Positions 17,156-26,574 are shown, counted from the first letter of the stretch. The stretch: 64,000 nucleotides of DNA from Sediminibacillus massiliensis (GCF_900156915.1 NZ_LT732535.1:1513823-1577822); one strand, 5' to 3'. The notes: generated from the sequence alone by a model not told the origin. Numbers and translations are program-made.

Positions 17156-18484
17156 TCATGCTTCTACTTTGGAATAAAACTGCGGTAAATGCTCTTTATG
17201 TACTTCCATCATTTCGTCAACAATTTGCTTCGCTACTGTATCCGAAGGGGTCAAAGGATTGATGGTCAAAGCCAGTACAGCTTTATCATAGTCACCGCTT
17301 ACAGCTGCTTCAGCGGCAACTCTTTCAAAAGATTTAATCTGCTGGACAAGTCCTCTGACAGGTACAGGCAAGTCACCCATCACGACAGGCTTCGGTCCGT
17401 CTTTTGTAATAACACAGCTTACTTCTACTGCGGAATCATGAGGGATGCTGGCAATTGCGCCATTATTGACCGTGTTTACTGGTTGTATGTCCCGCTTATC
17501 GGTATAGATGGAGGTTATCAGCCGGACTGCTGCATCGGAATAGTAGGCACCGCCCCTTTCTTCAAGCTGCGGAGGCTTAATGTCAAGTTCAGGATCCTTG
17601 TACAATTCGAACAACTCTTTTTCCAGCTTCTGAACGACTTCTGCACGAGTTCCTTCTTCTTCGGCACTCTTAGCAGCCTTCTCGACCATGTCACGGGATT
17701 TGTAGTAATACATATGATACGGGCATGTCAGGACATTCAAGCTCTTGATAAATTCCGGTTCCCAACCAAGTCCTTTGATGTTTTTAACAAAGCTGGAGTT
17801 CTCCGGATCTGTTATCATGTCCATTACTTTATCTTTGACGCTCACACCATCCACAAATATGTCCAAGCCGTACACCATATGATTTAAACCGGCAAAGTCG
17901 ATGTGAACTCTGGAGTGATCGATATCAAGAAGTTTTGCGATCCCCATCTCCATGCCGATCGGCACGTTGCATAAGCCTACAACCTTACTTATATTGGAAT
18001 AACGCAGGACGGCTTCCGTCACCATACCCGCTGGATTAGTAAAGTTGATCAACCAAGCATCAGGGCACAACTCTTCCATGTCCTTACAAATATCAAGGAT
18101 TACCGGAATGGTACGAAGGCCTTTGAACAACCCTCCTGGACCATTGGTTTCTTGTCCGAGCACTCCGTATTTCATTGGAATCCGTTCATCTTTGGCCCGG
18201 GCTTCCAGTAGACCCACACGGAATTGTGTAGTGACAAAGTCGGCATCTTTCAATGCTTCCCTGCGATCTAATGTTAGATGAACATCAATCGGAAGCCCTG
18301 CCTTTTCAATCATTCGTTTAGCCAAATTTCCGACGATTTCAAGTTTTTCTTTACCCGCTTCGATGTCTACAAGCCACAATTCTCTTACCGGCAGTTCCTC
18401 ATAGTTTCTTATAAAACCTTCCACCAGTTCCGGGGTATAGCTTGAACCCCCGCCAATTGTCGCTATTTTAATTCCTTTACTCAT
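17156..18484 (-). CDS. licH: 6-phospho-beta-glucosidase, glycoside hydrolase family 4
   Basis: It cleaves phosphorylated beta-glucosides such as cellobiose-6-phosphate in the cytoplasm, using NAD+ and a divalent metal. The 442-residue protein has IATIGGGSSYTPELVEGF (NAD site), TTQFRVGLLEARAKDERIP, NFTNPAGMVTEAV, the metal Cys in VVGLCNVPIGM and the metal His in AGLNHMVYGLD. These match LicH of the B. subtilis lichenan operon closely. The ATG at 18484 has better spacing to GGAGG than the one at 18487. No PTS genes are adjacent, so its substrate must be imported by a transporter elsewhere. Confidence 0.92.
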   Translation of the reverse strand: MSKGIKIATIGGGSSYTPELVEGFIRNYEELPVRELWLVDIEAGKEKLEIVGNLAKRMIEKAGLPIDVHLTLDRREALKDADFVTTQFRVGLLEARAKDERIPMKYGVLGQETNGPGGLFKGLRTIPVILDICKDMEELCPDAWLINFTNPAGMVTEAVLRYSNISKVVGLCNVPIGMEMGIAKLLDIDHSRVHIDFAGLNHMVYGLDIFVDGVSVKDKVMDMITDPENSSFVKNIKGLGWEPEFIKSLNVLTCPYHMYYYKSRDMVEKAAKSAEEEGTRAEVVQKLEKELFELYKDPELDIKPPQLEERGGAYYSDAAVRLITSIYTDKRDIQPVNTVNNGAIASIPHDSAVEVSCVITKDGPKPVVMGDLPVPVRGLVQQIKSFERVAAEAAVSGDYDKAVLALTINPLTPSDTVAKQIVDEMMEVHKEHLPQFYSKVEA

Positions 18485-18537
18485 CATTTTCCTCCTCTTT
18501 TCTACCTTTATGTAGATTAAGTAGTTTTCCCTCGATT

Positions 18538-18556
18538 TTCAGGAAACGTTTACAAT
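18538..18556 (-). promoter_or_regulatory. cre-like site upstream of licH
   Basis: The minus-strand sequence TGTAAACGTTTCCT matches the cre consensus TGNAANCGNWWNCA with a final CA to CT change. The position just upstream of the licH start fits CcpA repression. The rest of 18557-18660 is A/T rich with no other clear site. Confidence 0.5.
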
Positions 18557-18751
18557 CCAGCTCGCTTGACACAACGAGTAACTGTGAGTCATGAATGATG
18601 TTTCAAATCTATTATATTAGTAATCCGTTTTCATTTCCATGTATTTCTCTTTGAATCTTTATAAAAGACAAACATGCCGGCCTCCAGAAAAACCCAAGTC
18701 TGTACCATTACACCTAAGTCCCCTGCTCATAAAAAAGTCTTCTCCTGCACA

Positions 18752-18784
18752 AAAAGAGACCACAGCATTGCATGGTCTCCTTTT
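18752..18784 (-). terminator. Terminator of the yclNOPQ operon
   Basis: GAGACCA (18757-18763) pairs with TGGTCTC, flanked by A5 on the plus strand, 9 nt after the yclQ stop. Confidence 0.75.
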
Positions 18785-18792
18785 GAAAGATA

Positions 18793-19782
18793 CTATTCGA
18801 GTCCTTCTTTGACTTCATCCACCTGCTTAGCAGTACCTGTTAAACCGCCGCCGGATAAATACCAGACAGCCGGGTCCAGATAGATCAACTTATCATTTTT
18901 GGCTGCATTTGTTTTATCGACCAGCTCGTTGTTAAATACCTCGCTTGCAGCTTGATCTCCACCCACTACAGCATCACGATCAATGATGTATAAATAATCA
19001 GGGTTTGTTTCAGCAATATATTCAAATGTTACTTTCATTCCATGAGGTCCTTCTGTCTCAATATTTTCGTCAGCAGGGGTCACACCGAATACATCATGAA
19101 TGACGCCAAAACGTGAACCGGCTCCAAATGCACTTAAGTTACCGCCAGTAGTCAATACAACCAGACCAGTTTCCTCACTATCGGAAGTCATTTCTTGAAC
19201 TTCTGAAATTTTGTCATTTATTTTTGCTAATTGTGTTTCAGCTTCTGCTTCTTTATCGAAGATTTCTGCTAACGTATTAACATTGTTAGTAAAAGATTCC
19301 ATGTAATTTTCATTATCTACACCAACATAAATAGTTGGGGCAATTTCACTTAGATCTTCATATGCAGCGGACTGCCTGCCCGAAATAATAATCAGTTCGG
19401 GTTCCATAGCATTAATCGCTTCAAAATCGGGCTCTTTTAAACTCCCTACATTCACATAACCATCTTCATTATATTCTGACAAATAATCGGGCAAAGAGCT
19501 TCCTTTGGCTACACCGCCGACTTCGACACCTAAGCTATCCAGGATATCCAACGCTCCAAAATCAAATACTACTACATTTTCCGGATTCTTAGGTACTACT
19601 GTTTCTCCTAATTCATGTGAAACAGTAATTTCAGCTGCGTCTCCTGATGTTTCTTGATTTTCAGATGCTGTCTCATTGTCTGCTGCTGTTGCTTCAGATG
19701 CTTCCCCAGAATCATTTGTTCCACAAGCAGCTAATATCATAAGTACTGCCGCCACCAACGCGAATAAGATATTTCTCTTCAT
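18793..19782 (-). CDS. yclQ: Iron-siderophore substrate-binding lipoprotein (YclQ/FatB type)
   Basis: This cell-surface receptor of the catecholate (petrobactin-type) siderophore importer has about 329 residues. The signal ends in lipobox ILAAC, and a Glu/Thr/Ser-rich linker follows up to about residue 45. The type III binding-protein fold then starts at ENVVVFDFGALDILDSLGV. The ATG at 19782 follows TAGGAGTGATAG; the upstream GTG overlaps the ribosome site. It is last in yclN-yclO-yclP-yclQ, the same order as in B. subtilis. Confidence 0.9.
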   Translation of the reverse strand: MKRNILFALVAAVLMILAACGTNDSGEASEATAADNETASENQETSGDAAEITVSHELGETVVPKNPENVVVFDFGALDILDSLGVEVGGVAKGSSLPDYLSEYNEDGYVNVGSLKEPDFEAINAMEPELIIISGRQSAAYEDLSEIAPTIYVGVDNENYMESFTNNVNTLAEIFDKEAEAETQLAKINDKISEVQEMTSDSEETGLVVLTTGGNLSAFGAGSRFGVIHDVFGVTPADENIETEGPHGMKVTFEYIAETNPDYLYIIDRDAVVGGDQAASEVFNNELVDKTNAAKNDKLIYLDPAVWYLSGGGLTGTAKQVDEVKEGLE

Positions 19783-19829
19783 ATCTATCACTCCTATTAT
19801 TTTTTATTTAAATTTTTCAAAATGCTTCG

Positions 19830-20588
19830 TTAAGTAAAATAAACACAAATACGATTTCCATTGATTTGGTTAATTTGAAAGTCCATGTCAAATACTTCTT
19901 TCAATACTTTATTCGTTATGATTTCTTCTGTAGTACCTTCTTGAATGACCTTGCCATCTTTCAGGGCCACAATGAAGTCTGAATAACAGGAAGCGAAATT
20001 AATATCATGAATGACAATGACGATGGTCTTTCCAAGTTCATCAACCATTTTTCTTAATGCTTTCATAATTTGAACAGAATGTTTCATATCCAGATTATTA
20101 AGTGGTTCATCAAGCAATATATATTCCGTATCCTGAGCCAATACCATAGCGATATATGCTCGCTGTAGCTGTCCACCACTAAGCTGATCGATAAACTTGT
20201 CTTGTAAATCTTCCAACTCCATGTATTGAATCGATTCATCGACCTGTTTCCAATCCTCTTTGTCCAATTTTCCCTGGGAATAAGGAAACCTCCCAAAGCT
20301 GACAAGCTCCCGGACTGTAATACGAATATTGACATTGTTGGACTGTTTCAAGATGGAGATTGACTTTGCCAGATCATTGCTTTTGTAAGACGTAATTTCT
20401 TTACCGTCTAACAGTACGTGTCCCTTGTCCCTCGGAATTAGTCTGGAAACCATCGATAACAAGGTGCTCTTTCCAGCCCCGTTAGCACCAATAAAAGAAG
20501 TTATTTTTCCTTTAGCAATATTTAAGGAAACATCACTCACGACAGGTTTATTTCCATATGATTTCGTAACACTTTTGACTTCTACCAT
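19830..20588 (-). CDS. yclP: Siderophore ABC transporter ATPase (YclP type)
   Basis: This cytoplasmic ATPase powers ferric-siderophore uptake. Its 252 residues include Walker A GANGAGKST near 35, Q-loop, signature LSGGQLQRAYIAM near 137 and Walker B YILLDEPLNNLD. The start overlaps the yclO stop by 7 nt, and AAAGGAG precedes the ATG. The FecE/FhuC-type sequence and operon position agree with the Ycl system. Confidence 0.92.
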   Translation of the reverse strand: MVEVKSVTKSYGNKPVVSDVSLNIAKGKITSFIGANGAGKSTLLSMVSRLIPRDKGHVLLDGKEITSYKSNDLAKSISILKQSNNVNIRITVRELVSFGRFPYSQGKLDKEDWKQVDESIQYMELEDLQDKFIDQLSGGQLQRAYIAMVLAQDTEYILLDEPLNNLDMKHSVQIMKALRKMVDELGKTIVIVIHDINFASCYSDFIVALKDGKVIQEGTTEEIITNKVLKEVFDMDFQINQINGNRICVYFT

Positions 20589-21535
20589 GATCGATTCTCC
20601 TTTAGCAGCAGGAATATAAAATATACGCCGCCTATGAAATTGATAATGACACTTACTGTTGTAGAAAAGGTGAACAATCTTTCGACAATCAGCTGTCCAC
20701 CAACTAAAGCAACGATACTAATTAAGATAGACCCTGCAATTAAGTAGGAGTGCCGGTAAGTTTTCAAAAATTCATGAGCCACGTTTACTACCAGCAAACC
20801 CAAAAACATTATAGGGCCCACTAAGGCAGTTGAAACGGACACAAGTACAGCAATGACAATCAATAATTGTCTTACAACAGAATCATAAGGTACACCTAAA
20901 TTAACTGCCTGGTCCCGCCCCAGCGAAAGAACATCCAAGTATTTTACATATTTAAAAAAGTATAAGGTGACAAGAATCACTAACACGATAGATAGTAAAA
21001 GCAGATCTTCGTTCACATTGTTAAAGCTGGCAAACATGGAATCTTGCACGAGCATAAATTCATTTGGATCGATGAGTAATTGCATGAAAGAAGATATACT
21101 CCCAAAGAATGTACCCATGATAATCCCTACTAATAAAAGAAAGTATATATTTCTTCCTTCTTTTTTAAGAAAGATAAATTTAAATAATACTAAGGCGAAG
21201 AGGACCATCAAACCGACTGATAGAAGATAATGATGGCCGCGGCTCATCATCGCAAGTGCATTGCCCCCAAACAAGAAAACAATGATGGTTTGGATCAACA
21301 TGTACAGGGAATCCAAACCGATTAAACTTGGTGTTAAAATCCTGTTATTCGTTATGGTTTGAAACACTACGGTAGCGAATGCTATACAGCTTCCAGTTAG
21401 AATAATCGCAAATATTTTGGTTGCTCTTCTCGGTAGTACATAATCCCACTGGTCTCCGATATCCCAAAATAAAAACAATGCGGTCAGAATAATGGACAAG
21501 ATTGCTAGAATGACGATTTTCATTTTATAACCCAT
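20582..21535 (-). CDS. yclO: Siderophore ABC transporter permease (YclO/FatC type)
   Basis: The FecCD-family permease has 317 residues and about nine hydrophobic helices. It contains LGVPYDSVVRQLLIVIAVLVSVSTALVGPIMFLGLLVVNVAH, a conserved FecCD segment at the ATPase-coupling region. It overlaps yclN by 11 nt and yclP by 7 nt, so the subunits are translationally coupled. It partners with YclN to form the channel. Confidence 0.92.
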   Translation of the reverse strand: MGYKMKIVILAILSIILTALFLFWDIGDQWDYVLPRRATKIFAIILTGSCIAFATVVFQTITNNRILTPSLIGLDSLYMLIQTIIVFLFGGNALAMMSRGHHYLLSVGLMVLFALVLFKFIFLKKEGRNIYFLLLVGIIMGTFFGSISSFMQLLIDPNEFMLVQDSMFASFNNVNEDLLLLSIVLVILVTLYFFKYVKYLDVLSLGRDQAVNLGVPYDSVVRQLLIVIAVLVSVSTALVGPIMFLGLLVVNVAHEFLKTYRHSYLIAGSILISIVALVGGQLIVERLFTFSTTVSVIINFIGGVYFIFLLLKENRSW

Positions 21536-22478
21536 GCGCTCTTCTCCTTATCAGTAAATAAAGGAAGATACCGCTTCCGATTACACCAATTGTCAATCCA
21601 ATTGATACTTCGTATGGATAAATGATAACTCTACCGAAGATATCGCAGATTAAGACGAATACAGCACCAAGCAACGCAGTGTGATGTAAGCTTTTTTTCA
21701 AGTGATCGCCTTGATAAATCGTGACGATATTTGGAACGATCAATCCTAAAAAGGGCAACGAGCCAACCGTCAGCATCACGACAGAGGATACAAGAGCGAC
21801 GATAACTAATCCTATATTTACTACCTGTTTGAAATTCAGTCCTAAGTTTGTGGCAAAATCCTCCCCCATACCTGCGATGGTGAAGCGATTTGCGAATATG
21901 TAGGCGATAATAACAGCAGGAATGCTGATATATAACAATTCATACCTTCCTTTTATAATCATAGAAAAATCACCATGCAGCCAGGAACCGACGCTTTGAA
22001 TCAAATCATACTTATAAGCGAAGAAAGTTGTGATGGAACCGACAATGTTCCCAAACATCAGGCCGACCAGTGGAATAAAGATGGCATCTTTATACTTTAT
22101 CTTGTCCAGGATTTTCATGAATATAAAGGTGCCCGCTAAAGCAAAAGCAAAGGCAATGCTCATTTTTGTAAGGACACCGTCAGCTGGAAACAGGATTAAT
22201 GCAACCAATATCCCCAGTCTGGCAGAGTCCATTGTCCCAGCAGTTGTCGGTGAAACAAATTTGTTTCGGCTCAATTGCTGCATAATAAGGCCAACAATAC
22301 TCATCGACATACCAGCAATCAAAATACTTATGAGCCTTGGAAGACGACTTACAAGCAGAACGTCAAGTTGATCTTCCGTTAAGCTGAACACGTCTAAAGG
22401 AGAAACATTGGAAACCCCTACAAAAATGGATATAAAAGATAAGACAACTAATGATAATGCTAAATATGTTAGTTTCAT
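21525..22478 (-). CDS. yclN: Siderophore ABC transporter permease (YclN/FatD type)
   Basis: This FecCD-family permease is the first gene of the operon. The ATG at 22478, preceded by GGGGAAG, gives 317 residues; the upstream in-frame extension lies in the leader and has no ribosome site. The family blocks SRLPRLISILIAGMSMSIVGLIMQQLSRNKFVSPTTAG and VGSLPFLGLIVPNIV are present. Two Fur-type boxes lie upstream. Confidence 0.92.
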   Translation of the reverse strand: MKLTYLALSLVVLSFISIFVGVSNVSPLDVFSLTEDQLDVLLVSRLPRLISILIAGMSMSIVGLIMQQLSRNKFVSPTTAGTMDSARLGILVALILFPADGVLTKMSIAFAFALAGTFIFMKILDKIKYKDAIFIPLVGLMFGNIVGSITTFFAYKYDLIQSVGSWLHGDFSMIIKGRYELLYISIPAVIIAYIFANRFTIAGMGEDFATNLGLNFKQVVNIGLVIVALVSSVVMLTVGSLPFLGLIVPNIVTIYQGDHLKKSLHHTALLGAVFVLICDIFGRVIIYPYEVSIGLTIGVIGSGIFLYLLIRRRAHGL

Positions 22479-22515
22479 CGTAACTTCCCCACAGAAAATG
22501 TTTCCATTCGTAATA

Positions 22516-22629
22516 AAGATAATCATTCTCAATTGAGATGAAAAAAATAATGGTTTGCAAACCAGATTATTGTTTAAACATGTTTTTTAACTTGAATAAA
22601 TGATAACAATTCTCATTCTCACTTGTCAA
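22516..22629 (-). promoter_or_regulatory. yclNOPQ promoter with two Fur boxes
   Basis: AAGATAATCATTCTCAATTG (22515-22534) and TGATAACAATTCTCATTCTC (22601-22620) match the Fur consensus TGATAATNATTATCA. On the minus strand TTGACA (22629-22624) and TATCAT (22605-22600) have an 18-nt spacer that is almost filled by the second box. Iron repression is strongly implied. Confidence 0.82.
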
Positions 22630-22689
22630 CGGTTAATTGAAATAAATTCTCAATTAGAAATGTTATTCTGTTTCTAAAACAGCCAATCA

Positions 22690-22729
22690 AAAGACCTGGG
22701 CCTTTCCTGGTTCTATGGCACAGGTCTTT
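22690..22729 (-). terminator. Terminator of the cys operon
   Basis: AAAGACCTG (22690-22698) pairs with CAGGTCTTT (22721-22729), extended by GGCC and GGC inside, just after the cysC stop. Confidence 0.7.
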
Positions 22730-22734
22730 ACAAT

Positions 22735-23334
22735 TTATTTAAAAATTACTCCTTCATCCACCAGATAATCGATGATCTTTTCGGCCGCTTTTGCTACGGA
22801 GCAATTATGTGTGCTGATTACCAATTCAGGATCCACCGGGGGTTCGTATGGTGAATCGATACCTGTAAAGTCACGAATCTCCCCTTTTCTCGCCTTTTTG
22901 TACAACCCCTTTGGATCTCTTCGTTCACAAATTTCAAACGGGCACTCTACATAGATTTCTTTGAATTCTTCCTGCTTAAACAGCTTCCTGACGTTTTCCC
23001 GGTCTTCCCTGTATGGCGAAATAAATGCTGTCATGACAATTTGTCCGCTGTCGACAAACAGCTTTGCCACTTCGCCAACTCTTCTAATATTTTCAATCCG
23101 GTCGTTTTTAGAAAAACCCAATCCTTTATTCAATCCATGCCTGATATTGTCTCCATCAAGCACAAAACTTCTCACTCCCATGGAAAACAGCTGGTGATCC
23201 ACCTCATTGGCAAGTGTGGATTTTCCAGAACCGGAATAGCCGGTAAACCAAAGGGCACAGCTTTTATGGTTATTCAACCTTTGTCTGTCTGATTTAGTAA
23301 TCGTAGCCGGATGCCAGATGATATGATTTTTCAT
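22735..23334 (-). CDS. cysC: Adenylylsulfate kinase CysC
   Basis: It phosphorylates APS to PAPS with ATP in sulfate assimilation. The 199-residue protein has P-loop GYSGSGKSTLANEV near 32, then VLDGDNIRHGLNKGLGFSKNDR, FISPYREDRENVR and the motif PKGLYKKARKGEIRDFTGID. Length and motifs are full. It is the last gene of cysH-cysP-cysC. In B. subtilis sat lies between cysP and cysC; here it is absent. Confidence 0.93.
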   Translation of the reverse strand: MKNHIIWHPATITKSDRQRLNNHKSCALWFTGYSGSGKSTLANEVDHQLFSMGVRSFVLDGDNIRHGLNKGLGFSKNDRIENIRRVGEVAKLFVDSGQIVMTAFISPYREDRENVRKLFKQEEFKEIYVECPFEICERRDPKGLYKKARKGEIRDFTGIDSPYEPPVDPELVISTHNCSVAKAAEKIIDYLVDEGVIFK

Positions 23335-23359
23335 CGAATTCCTCCATTCTCCATTTCAC

Positions 23360-24463
23360 TTATTCATAGGGTGCTCCTTCCACTTTTTTTAACGCTGGTT
23401 TTTCTGGATATACTTCTTTACTTTTTCTTATTGGTTTCCACAAACCAATCATTCCGATTGTAGCGACGAATACACAGCAGACCAGACCTAATGAATAAAA
23501 ATCAAAATCAAGAAAAACAATGACAAGATTGTAAGAGATAACCAACGAAAAAAATGGAGATACAACCCAAATTTTCAACAGCTTTGTAATGACGGCTTTT
23601 TCAAAAATCCTCCAACCCTTATCAGACATTCCGATTCCTAATATGCTGCATGTAGTCACTTGAGTATGGGGAATTGGAATGCCGAACAAAGAGGCGAAAA
23701 TCACCAGAACGGCACCAATCGAAGAGACTGTTCCACCTTGAAGCAGATTGAGTTCTGTGATTTTTTTTCCGTTTGTTTCCATGACTTTGCCGCCCAGCAG
23801 CAATACGCCCAACGCAACGAAGATTCCGCCGATCAGTGTACCCTGCCCGATCGTCATCATCCCTGAAGCAATCAATGGACCTACTGAATTTGCCACGTTA
23901 TTCATCCCAGCCGAAAATGCTTCCAAAAAGCCCGCAGCAATAACAAAGGCAGCCAGGATTTTCGGCCATCTTCCAAATGCTAAAAACGTCCATCGCCCTT
24001 CTATCCGGCGAATCATTTTATTTGCCGCCACAGCTAAGAAGAAAGCAACAACAGGGACGATGATCCAGTACATGACAACCACTATCAGGGTCTTCACAAA
24101 CAACGCCTTGAATGCAATACCCACTCCAACTATCGCACCGACAGTCACTTCGCTTGTCGACAGGGGAATCCCGGCAAGATTGGCCAAAAATAAAGAGATG
24201 GCTGCAGCAGCCAATATGACCAGAGCAATGTGGATAGAAATGATATCTTCCGGAATTATTTTGGAGCCTAGTGTTTTCGCGACTTCCCCACCACCAAGCG
24301 AAGCCCCCAGGAAAACTCCGACAGCACAAACGGCAAGGGCGAGTTTGCGCACCTTAATCGCACCGGATCCGTAAGCAATTCCCATAGATGCAGCCGCACC
24401 GCTAGCCCCGATATTCATCGCAAAAAATAAAGCAACGATAAAAGCTATGATAGTGATAATCAT
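23360..24463 (-). CDS. cysP: Sulfate permease, PiT-family CysP
   Basis: The 367-residue membrane protein has about ten helices and two PiT repeats: AMNIGASGAAASMGIAYGSGAIKVRK at the N-terminus and FSAGMNNVANSVGPLIASGMM in the middle. Known CysP/YlnA proteins import sulfate by proton symport, and the cysH/cysC neighbours make sulfate more likely than phosphate. AGGGG precedes the ATG at 24463. Confidence 0.88.
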   Translation of the reverse strand: MIITIIAFIVALFFAMNIGASGAAASMGIAYGSGAIKVRKLALAVCAVGVFLGASLGGGEVAKTLGSKIIPEDIISIHIALVILAAAAISLFLANLAGIPLSTSEVTVGAIVGVGIAFKALFVKTLIVVVMYWIIVPVVAFFLAVAANKMIRRIEGRWTFLAFGRWPKILAAFVIAAGFLEAFSAGMNNVANSVGPLIASGMMTIGQGTLIGGIFVALGVLLLGGKVMETNGKKITELNLLQGGTVSSIGAVLVIFASLFGIPIPHTQVTTCSILGIGMSDKGWRIFEKAVITKLLKIWVVSPFFSLVISYNLVIVFLDFDFYSLGLVCCVFVATIGMIGLWKPIRKSKEVYPEKPALKKVEGAPYE

Positions 24464-24478
24464 ATTAAACAGCCCCTG

Positions 24479-25183
24479 TTAAGCCTGGTGCAATCCACAC
24501 TCTGTCTTTCCGAACGAAGACCACCGCCCTGAACGTGAAGAACCTTCAGCTGGCAAGGTACAAGTCTCACACCCAATGCTGGGATAATCTTGATCATGCA
24601 GCGGGTTGTACGGCAGGTCGTTTAGTTGAATGTAGTTCCATACGTCATCCCAAGTCCAATGAATCAGCGGACAGATTTTCACTTTTTTAAACCGTTCATC
24701 TTTATTTATATATTCCACATGCTTTCTAGTCGGTGATTGTTCTCTTCTCAAACCTGATATCCAAGCATCAACTTGGCCCAATTCTTTCGCAAGCGGCTGC
24801 AATTTCCGAAGATTGCAGCACAGATTCGGGTTTGTCTCCCATAGACGCTCACCATGCTTTTCTGCTTGCTGCTCCAATGAAAGGTCCGGTTTAATTAAGT
24901 CAATCCGGAGTACGGGATACTTTTTTTTCACTTGTTCGATTAAGTCATAAGTCTCCTTGAAATGAACACCCGTATCCAGAAATACCACTCTAGCTCCAGG
25001 CGCTATCTTGGAGATTAAATCAAGTAGTACAATTCCTTCTGCACCAAAGCTGCAGGAGTATAAAATACTGTCCCCATATGTCCGATATGCCCATTTAAGA
25101 ATATCCAGGAAATCTTTGTTTTCTTCTATAATATTTAGCTGTGTTTGTTCATTCCAATTATCATAAGTTAATCGTTTTTCCAT
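24479..25183 (-). CDS. cysH: Thioredoxin-dependent APS/PAPS reductase CysH
   Basis: It reduces adenylylsulfate (or PAPS) to sulfite. The 234-residue protein has YSCSFGAEGIVLLDLI, VVFLDTGVHFKETYDLIE, a Cys pair NLCCNLRK near 135, GCETCTLPAEGSSRSGRW and the catalytic ECGLH at the C-terminus. The CC plus CxxC set is the 4Fe-4S ligand pattern of APS-type reductases. GAGAGGGG precedes the ATG. It is the first gene of the operon, with a divergent promoter region shared with comA. Confidence 0.92.
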   Translation of the reverse strand: MEKRLTYDNWNEQTQLNIIEENKDFLDILKWAYRTYGDSILYSCSFGAEGIVLLDLISKIAPGARVVFLDTGVHFKETYDLIEQVKKKYPVLRIDLIKPDLSLEQQAEKHGERLWETNPNLCCNLRKLQPLAKELGQVDAWISGLRREQSPTRKHVEYINKDERFKKVKICPLIHWTWDDVWNYIQLNDLPYNPLHDQDYPSIGCETCTLPAEGSSRSGRWSSFGKTECGLHQA

Positions 25184-25350
25184 AATTACCCCTCTCTTCG
25201 CTCTCCTAAAAATACATCCAATCCAAATTTAGGTATGTGTCTTATGTCAATGTATTCAACCATCTCTGTAATTGTTCAAACTGACTATGTTTATTGGTGG
25301 AAGGCACACTTCGTTTTTAGGCGAATATACTGAGTTTTGTAAATGAATTT

Positions 25351-25367
25351 AGCTGTTTTTAACAGCT
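25351..25367 (+). promoter_or_regulatory. Small inverted repeat between cysH and comA
   Basis: AGCTGTT, TTT, AACAGCT form a perfect 7-bp inverted repeat about 35 nt before the comA start, in a 217-nt divergent intergenic region. It could be an operator or leader hairpin. No S-box or T-box sequence was seen there. Confidence 0.3.
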
Positions 25368-25400
25368 CTGTAGAAATTCAAAGATCGAGAGGGTCATACA

Positions 25401-26192
25401 ATGAACAGTCATGAATTAACTCTACCGACTCGTGAAACAAAACCCCGACAAAACGGCCAGACCATTTTGATTGACAACGGAGTCCCGCTTCAATTATTCC
25501 GGGATACAATCAGCAGTACCAGTGAATATGTGGATTTTGTCAAATTTGGTTGGGGGACTTCTATCATCACTGGTGGTTTGCAAGAAAAAATTGATTGCCT
25601 CCAGAAAGAGAATGTAGCATTTTTCTTTGGCGGCACCCTTTTTGAAAAATTCCTCAGCCAGGATAAAGTGGAAGCATATATGGATTATTGCCAGTCATTC
25701 GGCTGTCGGTATGTGGAAATATCCAACGGTACCATCAATCTTTCCAACCGTAAAAAAGCAGAATATATATCTGCTTTTTCTGGACATTTCACTGTTTTCA
25801 GTGAAGTAGGCAGCAAGGACTCCGCAGCGTCTACTGGTCAAGATTCTTCGGAATGGATGGAATTTATCCTGGAGGACTTGGAAGCTGGAGCGGACAAAGT
25901 AATCACAGAAGCACGAGAAAGCGGTACTAGCGGAATATGCCGGGAGGATGGTGATATCCGATTTGATATCTTCGAAGAAATCTTATCCTCCAACTTGGGT
26001 ATCGAGCAACTTATCTTCGAAGCACCTAATAAAAAAATGCAAACATTCTTTATTAAAAGACTGGGACCGAATGTCAACTTGGCCAACATACCTTTCACGG
26101 ATCCAATTGCCCTGGAAACATTGCGGCTAGGCCTGCGATCAGACACTTTTCATCTTGTTAAGGGAGGAATTAACCGTGAGGGATACAAATAA
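25401..26192 (+). CDS. comA: Phosphosulfolactate synthase ComA (YitD type)
   Basis: It adds sulfite to phosphoenolpyruvate to make (R)-phosphosulfolactate, the first step to sulfolactate (known in Bacillus spores) or coenzyme M. The 263-residue barrel protein has VDFVKFGWGTS near 47, FFFGGTLFEKF, YVEISNGTINL, VFSEVGSKD, DKVITEARESGTSGIC and LIFEAPNKKMQ, all family blocks. Position next to sulfate assimilation fits a sulfite-consuming enzyme. GAGAGGG precedes the ATG. Confidence 0.87.
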   Translation: MNSHELTLPTRETKPRQNGQTILIDNGVPLQLFRDTISSTSEYVDFVKFGWGTSIITGGLQEKIDCLQKENVAFFFGGTLFEKFLSQDKVEAYMDYCQSFGCRYVEISNGTINLSNRKKAEYISAFSGHFTVFSEVGSKDSAASTGQDSSEWMEFILEDLEAGADKVITEARESGTSGICREDGDIRFDIFEEILSSNLGIEQLIFEAPNKKMQTFFIKRLGPNVNLANIPFTDPIALETLRLGLRSDTFHLVKGGINREGYK

Positions 26193-26574
26193 AGTCTTTC
26201 ATTTAGCCATACCGTGTAAAAATCTTGATGAGACAGTAGAATTCTATGAAAAAATGGGATGTCAACTTGCTCGGAGATATGCCGACAGAGTAACATTCAA
26301 CTTCTTTGGGGATCAGGTTGTATGTCATCTAAGCCCGGACAATATCGATTCAGAACCAAAAATGTACCCAAGACATTATGGAGTAACTTTTCTAGAAAGA
26401 GAAGATTACGAAAAAACATTGGAATTCGCCATAAATCAGGAACTGCCATTTTTCCAGGAGCCGATGGTTCGATTCAAAGGGAAACAAGAAGAACATATGA
26501 CCTTTTTCCTGATTGATCCGGCTAACAATTTGCTCGAGTTCAAATATTATCATGATGCAGCGAAAGCTTACTGA
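26176..26574 (+). CDS. VOC-family (glyoxalase-fold) protein
   Basis: The 132-residue vicinal-oxygen-chelate protein shows the pattern VFHLAIPCKNLDETVEFYEKMGCQ at the N-terminus and FFLIDPANNLLEFKYY at the C-terminus. The conserved His and Glu are placed as in metal-binding VOC folds. A GTG start at 26176 follows AAGGGAGGA and overlaps comA by 17 nt, so the two are co-translated. It may act with ComA in sulfonate metabolism, which is inference from the overlap alone. Confidence 0.75.
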   Translation: MRDTNKVFHLAIPCKNLDETVEFYEKMGCQLARRYADRVTFNFFGDQVVCHLSPDNIDSEPKMYPRHYGVTFLEREDYEKTLEFAINQELPFFQEPMVRFKGKQEEHMTFFLIDPANNLLEFKYYHDAAKAY

